Origin: Alphaproteobacteria bacterium | GTDB taxonomy: Bacteria > Myxococcota_A > UBA796 > CAJQPC01 | Assembly: GCA_020632795.1 (NCBI GenBank) | Contig: JACKEV010000006.1 | Span: forward strand, 1,112,501-1,176,500 | Direction of reading: 5' to 3' | DNA length: 64,000 bases | Shown here: one piece after another, positions 8,997 to 17,790 of the stretch | Layout: the number at the start of each line of letters is the position of its first letter | How positions within the stretch are numbered: position 1 is the first letter of the stretch | Program-made: the position numbers and the translations under genes | Notes under the pieces: generated by a model | What the model was told of the DNA's origin: nothing | The model's database searches: none | The model's input: the letters and a program-made list of their open reading frames with translations, nothing else

Positions 8997-9500
8997 TCAC
9001 AGCTCCACGTCCACGTCGTCCCCGAGGCCGATGAAGAAGGCGTGGTAGTCGGCGTGGCTGTTGCTGGGGTCCAGGGTGCGGGCCTGCTCGAACTCGGTCC
9101 GCGCCTCGGCCAGCAGGGCCTTGAACACCGCCGGGTCCCCGAAGATGACCTCGTCGCTGTCGGCCCGCTGGCGCAGGACCTCGGCGAGCTGACCGTGGGC
9201 GATGGAGCCCATGACCGCCTCGGGGACGTCGTCCACCCACTGGCCGCCCAGGGCCAGCAGACGCAGGGCCTCGCGGGTCTCGGCCTCGGCGTCGTGCAGA
9301 CGGCCGGCGTCCAGGTGGATGCGGCCCAGCTCCAGGTGGGGCTCGGGCAGGCGCGGCTCCTTGCGGATGATCTCGCGCAGCAGGTCCTGGGCGGTGTCCA
9401 CGTCCGCGCGCTGGCGGGCGGCCATCGCGGCGAGGAAGGTCTCCCCCAGGCCGGCGAGGTGCTCCTCGGGCGGGGTCTCAGCGGTGTCGTTCGGGTCCAT
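8997..9500 (-). CDS. TPR-like small protein (last gene of signalling operon)
   Basis: 167 residues, acidic, no signal peptide or membrane segment. Helical repeats resemble tetratricopeptides: QRADVDTAQDLLREIIRKEP, LPEPHLELGRIHLDAGRLHD and a third around EARTEFEQARTLDPSNSHAD. The C-terminus is short and acidic (GLGDDVDVEL). Nine bases after the preceding TPR gene, so it is the last gene of the eight-gene operon starting at 20797. Probably a cytoplasmic scaffold or partner protein; the partner cannot be named from sequence. Confidence 0.8.
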   Translation of the reverse strand: MDPNDTAETPPEEHLAGLGETFLAAMAARQRADVDTAQDLLREIIRKEPRLPEPHLELGRIHLDAGRLHDAEAETREALRLLALGGQWVDDVPEAVMGSIAHGQLAEVLRQRADSDEVIFGDPAVFKALLAEARTEFEQARTLDPSNSHADYHAFFIGLGDDVDVEL

Positions 9501-9509
9501 CCAGGGCTG

Positions 9510-10117
9510 CTATCCGGACGCCTCGTCCTCGTCCACCATCTCGGTGAGCATGAGGTGCAGGGCGCGCTCCCGGTCGGCCCGCTCGGGCTCGTCGAGCGCC
9601 GCCCACAGCTCGGCCAGGGACTCCCGGATGGCCGGCTCCATCGGCATCAGCCCGGCGGCGGTCTCCAGGTGCTCCCGGGCGGCGTCGTAGTCCTCGCCGA
9701 CGAGGTCGATCATGCCCAGGTGGAACCAGGCGAGCCCGAACCAGGGCTCCCGGGCGGCGACCTCCTCGAAGCGGGCCCGCGCGAGGTCCAGGCGGCCGGC
9801 GTCCACCTGCTCCAGGCCGTCGGCGAACAGGCGCCGCACGGTCTCGAAGCGCAGGCCGCTGTCCGGGTCGCCGTCGAAGCGGGTGATGTCGAACCAGAAG
9901 GTGCGCGCGCGGCCGCAGCGCAGGCAGGCGGACTCGTGCCGCTCCAGGGGGGGCGCAGGCGCAGGGTCCCGGAACACCTGATGATCCCCGGGCTGCAGCT
10001 CGCCACCGCAGGGGCAGCGTTGCGAATGGATGAACACCAGCTCCTGGGGCCAGGAGCCTACCGGGATGGGGTCGGAGCGGGTGCCGCCCCGCTCCATCAG
10101 CATGGGGAAGACGTCGA

Positions 10118-10121
<4 letters not shown>
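9510..10121 (-). CDS. Zinc-ribbon-like TPR protein
   Basis: 203-residue cytoplasmic protein. The N-terminal part has two cysteine knuckles, CPCGG (about 36-40) and CLRCG (about 68-72), the spacing expected for a zinc ribbon. TPR-like helices follow: GLEQVDAGRLDLARARFEEV, WFGLAWFHLGMIDLVGEDYD, AREHLETAAGLMPMEPAIRE. The ATG overlaps the stop of the short histidine kinase gene by four bases (ATGA), implying translational coupling. Resembles the downstream TPR gene in size and style but lacks clear sequence identity. Likely an interaction partner of the kinase. Confidence 0.8.
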
Positions 10122-10807
<686 letters not shown>

Positions 10808-10813
10808 GGCACC

Positions 10814-13800
10814 TCACCGTGTTGCAGAGTAACGCTCCAGGATGACAACTTCGACCTCACAGCCTGTCGAGAGGTTGTCGTAGATGTCCACGGTGGACAC
10901 CGAGACCGTGTAGGTGCCCGCCGGGACGATGACGCCGTTGTCCGCTCGGCCGCTCCATGTGAGCGTGGTCGAGCTGGCGCTGGCCGCGCTGTGCTTCGTG
11001 CGGACACGGTCCCCGTTGCCGTCGAAGACCTCCAGGACCCAGTACGAGGGCGTGGCGGTCGCGCTCACCGCGAGGTCGACGTCATCGGCCTCCTCGGCGG
11101 CTCCGTCGTCGCCGTCCGGGGTGAAGTGGGCGACGCTGGGCGTGCAGGCGCTCACCGAGAGGCCTTCGTCGCCCACCGCGCCGAACCGGCTGGTGAAGTC
11201 GGCCACCCCCGCCCCCCAGCGCCCTGCCATGCGGTTGCCGGAGTCATCGCGGACGTCGCTGGACAGCTCGATGAGGAAGCCGCCCACGGCGCCGTCGAGG
11301 GTGTGGTCCGGCGTCACCGTCAGCTCGGTCCGGGCGGCGCTCAGGCTGGTGCTCACCGTGACCGCGCCGTCCGGCCCGGAGAGGGCCACGCGGCTGTCGT
11401 AGTCCACGTCGTCCATCGGCTCGGTGAACCCGATGGTGACCTCGTCGACGAGCGCGTCCGTGACGCCGCTGGGGTCGATCCAGGCCACCTCGGGGCGCGT
11501 GTTGTCGCCCTCGACGGTGAGGGTGTCGGCCCCGAAGGCGGCCCCGGAGAGCACCCCGGCGGAGATTGTGGCCGTGCCGTCGTGGTCGGTGTTCTGGGCC
11601 GACCACATCACGCTGCCCTCGCCTGCGCTGTTGAGCGTGACCGCGAGCCCGGAGCCGGTGGCGGTGAGCCCGGACGCGAACTCGCCCAGGTCGGTGCGCA
11701 GATAGAGATCGACGTTCGCCGCAGGATCTCCGGCGCAGTCCACCGCCGCGAAGGAGACCGTGGTGTCCGCGTCCGAGGGCGCCCCGCCCGCCGTGCGCGT
11801 GGGGTCGGCCACGCCGATGGTGATCGCGCCCGCCGGATAGCCCTTCTCGTTCACCCACACCACGGCGTCGGCCACCACGCCGCAGGCGTCGTCATCGACG
11901 ACGACCAGCTCCGGGCGGTAGAGCCCCGCCGTGTCGAAGCTGAGGGTGGTGGAGGACGACGCCGTGCGGGTGAAGCCGCCGACGCTGTCGGAGAGGTGGA
12001 AGTGGCTGATGTCCGCCGCGCCGGCCGCGCTGGTGGAGAAGTCAGCCGTCACGCTGGCCTGACCGGAGAAGATGCACGACGCGGTCTCGCTCAGGCCATC
12101 CAGCAGCAGCCCGGCGGTCGGCGGAGAGGCGCACTCGCCGTCCAGCGCGTCGATGGCGGTGGAGCTGCCGGTGACGCCGCCGTCATCGGCGATGCGGACG
12201 CGGTCGCTGATGCCGGGGGTGTCCCAGGTCAGCTCGACGTCCGCCTGCCCGGCGTCGAAGGAGGAGACGCGCTCGGAGACGAACAGGCCGCGCGACGAGG
12301 TGATCGTGACCTCGTCGCTGTAGTCGGCCACCGTGTTGTCGTAGCCGTCCTGGGCGACGATGGTGACCGCTGTGGCCTCCCCCACCCAGGCCCAGGGGCG
12401 CTGCATGACCACGTCGAAGTGGTCCACGCTGTCGGCGACGACCACCACGTCCACCGAGCCGAACTCCTGGCCGCCGCTGGAGACCGTGATGACGGTGGGG
12501 TCCGCAGCGCCGGTGATGGAGACGGACTCGCTGGCGGTGCCGGCCCCGTCCAGCGTGACCGTGGCGATGGACAGCGTGCCGGTGGTGTCCGAGATGTCGA
12601 GGTCGCGGAACCCGGTGGCGTAGGGGTTCCCGTAGGCGTCGAGGGCCTCCGCGCTGATCGTGAAGGACGCTCCGGCGGTGACCTCGACAGGCGCCCCGAG
12701 GATCACGCTGTCCAGCGGGCCGTTGAGGATGTCCACCCGGCCGGTGGTCGTGGAGAGGTTGTGGCTGGGCATCTCCACCAGCAGCGTGATGGCCTCCGCC
12801 GCGTGGGTGGTGGCGCAGTCCAGCAGGTGGGCGCCGCTGGCCTCGAGCCGGCTGTAGGCGCAGCTCGTGCTGTCGGCCGGATCGATGACCTCCAGGCGGT
12901 CCGGGCCGCTGGGGTCGACATCCGCGTCATTGCCCCAGGCGTCGAGGACCCGCACCGCGACCGAGTAGCTCTGGCCGGCCTGGGGCTGGCTGGCCCGCGA
13001 GGCGGCGTCCATCGAGGTGGGCGGACCCGGGTTCACGAGGACCGGCGAGCTTCGGCCGCTGACGCCCAGCCCGTCGTCGGCGGTGATGACCACCTGCGCG
13101 GCGGCCCGGTTCATCGCGATGTCGCAGGACAACAGGCCGTTGTTCCAGGGCCGGCACAGGGCCTGCCCCTGCCCCGGGTTGTCGGAGTCCAGCCCGCCCA
13201 GATCGTCGGTGAAGTGCAGGGCGCGCTGGTAGTCATGGGCCAGGTTGCCGTAGGGGTCGGAGGCCTGGACGATGAGGTTCAGCTCGGGCTCGCCCGCGGT
13301 GACCTCCGCCGACTGGCCGCCCGCGACCAGCAGGGTCAGCTCCTCGACCTCGGCCGGCGAGACCTGGAACTCCTGGGAGCTGCCGGTGGCGCCGCCGTAG
13401 GCGGTCAGGGCGTTGGCGGGGCAGAGGGAGCTGGGGCTGACGTCGGTGGCCCGATGGACCTCCAGCAGAGTGGAGCCGCGCCCGCCCACGATGTCGACGG
13501 TGGGGAGGTTGTTGTTGCCGCCGCAGGCCTCGCGCAGGTAGACCGTGGCGGCCTGATCGTCGAGCAGGTTGCCGAACTCGTCCCGCAGGGTCAGGACCAC
13601 CGGGAAGGGCTCGCCCGCGACCGCCTGGTAGGGCTCCGAGGGCAGGTCGATGCGCACCCGATCCAGCTCGCCGGGGGTGAACGGCACGAACGCGGCGTCG
13701 TCGCGCACCGGGGAGTCGGTCTCCGCCGGGGTGACCGTCACCCACAGGTTGTCGGGGATCGCCGAGGTGAACGCGACCCAGCCGGTGCCGTCCGGGTCCA

Positions 13801-14407
13801 GGCGGCCGCTGACCGCGACGCGGTCGTCCAGCTCGAGCTGGTCGATGAGGCCGCCCTCGTCGATGGTGACCCCCGCCGCGTTGGTCTCCGAGCTGAACTC
13901 GACCACCACCGGCAGGTCCAGGGCTACGACGTCGTCATCGGGGTCGAGCAGCGAGATCTCGACGATGACGGTCTCATTGACGTCGTAGGCGCGGGCGTCG
14001 AGCTGGATGGCGAGGTGGTCCGCGCGGGTGTCGGTGACGGTGAAGGCGTTGGCGAGGGTGTCCTGCTCGCCGCCCGGGGCGATGACCTGGACGCTGTAGA
14101 GGCCGGGCACGATGCCCCGCGGGACCCGCGCGCTCAGGGCGCCGTAGGTGTCGAGCGAGACGCCCTCCAGCGGGGTGAGGCTGCCCTCCTGCACCAGCGC
14201 GGCGGTGAACTGGGCGTCCACCGAGGCCGAGGACGGATCGGAGGCCACCAGCCGCACGCCCGGGATGAGCCCGTCGCCGCGGATGGTGACGGTGGTCTCT
14301 TCGCCGTTGTAGCCCCAGGCGGGCTCGATGTCCGTGAGATCAGGAGGAGACAGAGCAGGACTGCAGCCGGCCATCAGCACGGCGAACGTCGAGCAGACCT
14401 GACGCAT
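10814..14407 (-). CDS. Large Ig-like-repeat surface lipoprotein
   Basis: 1197 residues. Signal MRQVCSTFAVLMAGC with lipobox LMAGC marks an outer-surface lipoprotein. An IPT/TIG-like domain (about 20-120) is followed by a string of bacterial Ig domains carrying the repeated strand pattern AGxxxxxxxxxxDxxGN (for example VVLTLRDEFGN, IVQASDPYGN, AVRVLDAWGN, SAEALDAYGN, IVAQDGYDN). Then come a PKD-like segment, a Big_5-like segment (DEVTIGFTEPMDD) and a final FlgD/gliding-type Ig domain starting FTPDGDDG and ending with GTYTVSVSTVD. This architecture fits a long stalk or adhesin. Sixth from the end... placed between the barrel-like protein and the short kinase gene in the operon. Confidence 0.88.
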   Translation of the reverse strand: MRQVCSTFAVLMAGCSPALSPPDLTDIEPAWGYNGEETTVTIRGDGLIPGVRLVASDPSSASVDAQFTAALVQEGSLTPLEGVSLDTYGALSARVPRGIVPGLYSVQVIAPGGEQDTLANAFTVTDTRADHLAIQLDARAYDVNETVIVEISLLDPDDDVVALDLPVVVEFSSETNAAGVTIDEGGLIDQLELDDRVAVSGRLDPDGTGWVAFTSAIPDNLWVTVTPAETDSPVRDDAAFVPFTPGELDRVRIDLPSEPYQAVAGEPFPVVLTLRDEFGNLLDDQAATVYLREACGGNNNLPTVDIVGGRGSTLLEVHRATDVSPSSLCPANALTAYGGATGSSQEFQVSPAEVEELTLLVAGGQSAEVTAGEPELNLIVQASDPYGNLAHDYQRALHFTDDLGGLDSDNPGQGQALCRPWNNGLLSCDIAMNRAAAQVVITADDGLGVSGRSSPVLVNPGPPTSMDAASRASQPQAGQSYSVAVRVLDAWGNDADVDPSGPDRLEVIDPADSTSCAYSRLEASGAHLLDCATTHAAEAITLLVEMPSHNLSTTTGRVDILNGPLDSVILGAPVEVTAGASFTISAEALDAYGNPYATGFRDLDISDTTGTLSIATVTLDGAGTASESVSITGAADPTVITVSSGGQEFGSVDVVVVADSVDHFDVVMQRPWAWVGEATAVTIVAQDGYDNTVADYSDEVTITSSRGLFVSERVSSFDAGQADVELTWDTPGISDRVRIADDGGVTGSSTAIDALDGECASPPTAGLLLDGLSETASCIFSGQASVTADFSTSAAGAADISHFHLSDSVGGFTRTASSSTTLSFDTAGLYRPELVVVDDDACGVVADAVVWVNEKGYPAGAITIGVADPTRTAGGAPSDADTTVSFAAVDCAGDPAANVDLYLRTDLGEFASGLTATGSGLAVTLNSAGEGSVMWSAQNTDHDGTATISAGVLSGAAFGADTLTVEGDNTRPEVAWIDPSGVTDALVDEVTIGFTEPMDDVDYDSRVALSGPDGAVTVSTSLSAARTELTVTPDHTLDGAVGGFLIELSSDVRDDSGNRMAGRWGAGVADFTSRFGAVGDEGLSVSACTPSVAHFTPDGDDGAAEEADDVDLAVSATATPSYWVLEVFDGNGDRVRTKHSAASASSTTLTWSGRADNGVIVPAGTYTVSVSTVDIYDNLSTGCEVEVVILERYSATR

Positions 14408-14434
14408 GTTGCGGATGAGACCTCCGCCTCTACG

Positions 14435-16918
14435 TCAATAGATTACCCGATACCCCACCAGAAAAGCCAGCCCGCCGACCTGACCTTCGTACCCGATGTC
14501 GGTGGGAGTGGCCTGGATACCGATCCAGCGCAGCTCTCCGAACAGCTCACCGCCGGGGATCCTCCGACCGCCGCCAGCGAACGCGGTTCCCCCGGGGCGG
14601 TGCACCCCGAGACCTTCGACGAGCTGCTCGCTGCCGCTGCGGACCTCCAGGCGGTAGGGCGTGACCACCGCGCCCGCGCCGGTCCAACCAGCCCAGAGCC
14701 CCCGCTCCCACCGGAGCAGCGCGGCCAGGGAGACCGGCACCAGCTCGGTGCGGAAGTCCAGGGTCTCGCCCCGGACGGCGTCCTCGTAGGTGTCCGAGGC
14801 GCGGTGGAAGCCCAGGGAGAGCCGCCCGTAGAGCCGCCGCTCGGGCAGCAGCGGGATGGCCCGCTCGATCTGCACGTTGGCGTGGACGGCGTTGATCCGG
14901 CCGAAGCTGGTGAGGTAGCCCACCCCCACCCCCGGCGCCCAGCTCACCGGTCGGGGCAGCACCTCGAGCTGGGTGCTGGTGACCGGGAAGGTCTCGGCCT
15001 CGGACACCACGCGAACCTCGACGGTCGTGGCCACCATGCCGCTCGGGGGCTGGTAGGTGGCCAGCAGGGAGCCGTCGGGCTGCTCCACCGGGTCGCTGAT
15101 GCGCCCCTCGCTGACCTCCAGCCGCACCGGCTCGTCGAGCACGGGCAGCCCGGCGCGGTCCAGCAGGGTCACCTGGACCGCCGCGGTGCCCCCGGTGCCA
15201 GCGTAGAGGACCGGCGGGTCGGCCTTGAGGCCCACCTTGCTGACCCGCCCCGCCCGAATGCGGACCTGGCGGGTGGCCCGGAGGCCGTCCTCGCGGGGGG
15301 GGCGCCCCTGGGGCAGGTCCCAGGGGAACACGGCGGCCTGCCGGACCAGGCCCCGGCACCGGACCTCCAGCACCTCGGGCCGCGCGGGCGTGGGCAGGGA
15401 GAGGGTCGCGTCCCCCGCCGGGCCGGTGCGGGTCTCGACGATCTCGGCCCCGAGCTGGACGACGACGGACTCGGCCACGAGGGGGCGGCCGGTGCGGTCG
15501 ATGGGCTGCACGCGCACCGCGACCTGCTGACCATCTCCACCTACGGCCAGCCGAAGCCCGTGGGGCCAGCCCTCCCCCGCCTCCGGGCGCCAGACGGCGG
15601 TGATGACGTCGTCGGGGTGGTCCGGGTCGCCCTCGTAGTCGGCGCGCAGGGCCAGGCCGTCCTGGCGCGGCTCGACGATACGCCCGAACTCGGCCTGGAG
15701 GCTCAGGCCCCCGGGGGGCAGCCGGTCGCCCCGGCGATCCTCGATGTACGCCATCACCTGGGCCACCGGGAAGTCGCCGGTCAGCTCATCCGGCCAGCTC
15801 CGCACCTCGACGCGCGCGGGGAGCCCCTGCCCCACCGGCACCCGCACCGTCGCCCCCGCCAGGCCCTGGGCCAGCGCGCAGTCGACCCGCAGCTCCGGGG
15901 GTGGATCGGCGCCGAGGTCCGGCAAGGCGGCGCGGTAGAGGCCCGGCCCCGCCCCGACCAGCTCCAGGGTCGCGCCGGTGGAGACCGTGCACACCGGCGG
16001 CGCGCCCCGCCAGGCCCGGCCCAGCGCGTCCAGGGCCCGCATGTGCAGCGAGGGCAGCGGCGCCCCGGGGGTTACGCCGCCCTCGGACAGGAGCGCCAGG
16101 CTGGGGCGCGGGTCGCGGATGAGCGCGACGCTGGAGCGCTGCGAGTTCCCCAGCTCGTCCTTGAGGACCGCCTCGCCGAGGGCCTCGCCGGGGCGCACGT
16201 CCACGACCACGGTGGCGCTGCCGTCGGCGCCGGCCGTCACCGGTCCGTAGAGCCGTCCGCCCACCTCGACGCTCATGGTCGCCCCGGGCTCGGTGCGGAC
16301 GGTGACCGGGATCCGGGCCGAGAGCCGCGCGGAGACCCAGGCGGGCGCGGAGCCCGGCTCCCGGGGGTCGAAGACCCCGATGGAGGCCACGCGCGGCTCC
16401 TTCAGCGCGCCGGGGGTCCAGCGGAGCAGCACGCCGCCGTCCTGGGCGCCGACCACCGTGACCCGGCCCTCCGAGGCGGCGGTCACCAGGGCCTGGGGGT
16501 CGGGCGGGAGCGCCCCCTCCACCGTCAGCTCGACCGGCTTGTCGACGCCGGTGACCCCGGAGACGGTCGGGGGGACCCGCAGGGCCGGGCCGGCGGGCTC
16601 CTTCAGGGGCACCGCGACGCGGACCGGGCCGTCCTCGGCCAGCGCGGTCAGGGACACAGCACCCCGCACGTCGGGGTCGATGCGCAGGCGGATGCGGCTC
16701 AGGCCGGGCGCCGTCGCGACCAGCTCGGCGACCTCCGCGCCCTCGGCCCGCACCTCCCCCACCGCCAGAGGCTCGCCCCCCTCCGGGTCCCAGGCGACCA
16801 GGACCAGCTCGGCCTCGTCCCCGGGCATGGGCGGCCCCTCCGGGGTCACGACGAGCAGCTCCGCCGCGCCGGCCGGCGCGACGAGGCAGAGGAGCGAGGC
16901 CAGGAGCAGAGCGATCAA
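14435..16918 (-). CDS. Exported Ig-domain protein with probable C-terminal outer-membrane barrel
   Basis: 827 residues. A Leu/Ala-rich signal peptide ends near AGAAE. Beta-rich Ig-like stretches follow, including an invasin-type (Big_1) segment near residues 570-645 (LYAGTGGTAAVQVTLLDRAG). The last 170 residues alternate hydrophobic and polar positions, are rich in Gly and aromatics (VGVGYLTSFGRINAVHANVQ, LYGRLSLGFHRAS, FLVGYRVIY) and end in Tyr, as outer-membrane barrels do. The apparent start is TTG at 16918, 7 bases after the FecR gene, with no strong Shine-Dalgarno. Could anchor or secrete the neighbouring Ig lipoprotein; that is inference. Confidence 0.82.
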   Translation of the reverse strand: MIALLLASLLCLVAPAGAAELLVVTPEGPPMPGDEAELVLVAWDPEGGEPLAVGEVRAEGAEVAELVATAPGLSRIRLRIDPDVRGAVSLTALAEDGPVRVAVPLKEPAGPALRVPPTVSGVTGVDKPVELTVEGALPPDPQALVTAASEGRVTVVGAQDGGVLLRWTPGALKEPRVASIGVFDPREPGSAPAWVSARLSARIPVTVRTEPGATMSVEVGGRLYGPVTAGADGSATVVVDVRPGEALGEAVLKDELGNSQRSSVALIRDPRPSLALLSEGGVTPGAPLPSLHMRALDALGRAWRGAPPVCTVSTGATLELVGAGPGLYRAALPDLGADPPPELRVDCALAQGLAGATVRVPVGQGLPARVEVRSWPDELTGDFPVAQVMAYIEDRRGDRLPPGGLSLQAEFGRIVEPRQDGLALRADYEGDPDHPDDVITAVWRPEAGEGWPHGLRLAVGGDGQQVAVRVQPIDRTGRPLVAESVVVQLGAEIVETRTGPAGDATLSLPTPARPEVLEVRCRGLVRQAAVFPWDLPQGRPPREDGLRATRQVRIRAGRVSKVGLKADPPVLYAGTGGTAAVQVTLLDRAGLPVLDEPVRLEVSEGRISDPVEQPDGSLLATYQPPSGMVATTVEVRVVSEAETFPVTSTQLEVLPRPVSWAPGVGVGYLTSFGRINAVHANVQIERAIPLLPERRLYGRLSLGFHRASDTYEDAVRGETLDFRTELVPVSLAALLRWERGLWAGWTGAGAVVTPYRLEVRSGSEQLVEGLGVHRPGGTAFAGGGRRIPGGELFGELRWIGIQATPTDIGYEGQVGGLAFLVGYRVIY

Positions 16919-16925
16919 CAGGTCT

Positions 16926-17780
16926 TCAAGGTATCTCGAACGTCGCGGGGGGGGCTGTGCTGTCCCGCGTGATCGTCCAGCTCACCTGCTGCTCCTGGCC
17001 CAGGGCGTCGACCGCAGCGAGGTCGAGGTCGTTGACGCCCTCGGCCAGAGCGATCTGCAGCTCGAAGCCGCCGTCAGGGTCGGCCAGCGCGGTGACCTCG
17101 CCCTCGCCGCCCCGCACCCGGACCCGCGCCCCCGGATCGGTCCGCCCCCGGATGGTCACGGTGGAAGCCCGGGTCTTGACCTGCTCGGGCCACTCGACCT
17201 GGAGCAGCAGGCTGTCGGGCACGATGTCGAGCTGTGGGGCCGCGTCGGGCATGGCGATGACCCGCTGCCCCGGGTTGAGGCTGGTCAGCTCTCCGAAGCC
17301 CCGCAGCTCGATCTCGCCGACGTTGTCCTCGACGATGGTGGTGCCCTCCTCGGTCAGGCCCACCGAGAAGCTGGCGTCGGTGGCCCGGACCTCGCGGCCG
17401 TCGGTGAGCACGCCCACCGCGCCGGAGCCGGGGCGCACCGTGGCCTGGACCCGGCCGCCCTCCAGCTCGACGCGGACGCCCTCCTCGTCCTGGCCGAGCA
17501 CGCGCAGGGTCGAGGCTGCGTGAAGGACGAGGCGTGTCTCCTCGCCGATGCCCAGGACCGCCCGGCCGCCCGCCTCGGTGGTGATGCGCTCGGAGCGCTC
17601 CAGGACCATGCCGGGGGTGGCGGGCTGGACGCCGCTGGTCCCGATGAGCACGACATCACCGTCGACCCGCTCCACGGTGAGGGGGGCGAGGTCGTCGGCG
17701 CCGAAGATCAGCCGCCAGGCGACCGCGCCGAGCAGGAGCACCGCCGCCGCGACCAGCAGCATCCGGAGGAGGTCGCGCAT
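16926..17780 (-). CDS. FecR-domain membrane-anchored protein with Ig-like tail
   Basis: 284 residues. One N-terminal transmembrane helix (about 7-26). The FecR-type domain (about 35-170) shows the usual pattern: VDGDVVLIGT, GMVLERSERITTEAGGRAVL, STLRVLGQ, EGGRVQATV, VRATDASFSVG, LNPGQRVI. A compact Ig-like domain (about 195-275) has VTIRGRTDPGARVRV and ends with a short Pro-rich tail. FecR domains classically relay envelope signals, but no sigma factor gene is here; neighbours are histidine kinases instead. Ten bases after the upstream kinase gene. Likely periplasmic signal relay or wall/surface binding. Confidence 0.88.
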   Translation of the reverse strand: MRDLLRMLLVAAAVLLLGAVAWRLIFGADDLAPLTVERVDGDVVLIGTSGVQPATPGMVLERSERITTEAGGRAVLGIGEETRLVLHAASTLRVLGQDEEGVRVELEGGRVQATVRPGSGAVGVLTDGREVRATDASFSVGLTEEGTTIVEDNVGEIELRGFGELTSLNPGQRVIAMPDAAPQLDIVPDSLLLQVEWPEQVKTRASTVTIRGRTDPGARVRVRGGEGEVTALADPDGGFELQIALAEGVNDLDLAAVDALGQEQQVSWTITRDSTAPPATFEIP

Positions 17781-17790
17781 CAGCGGGAGT

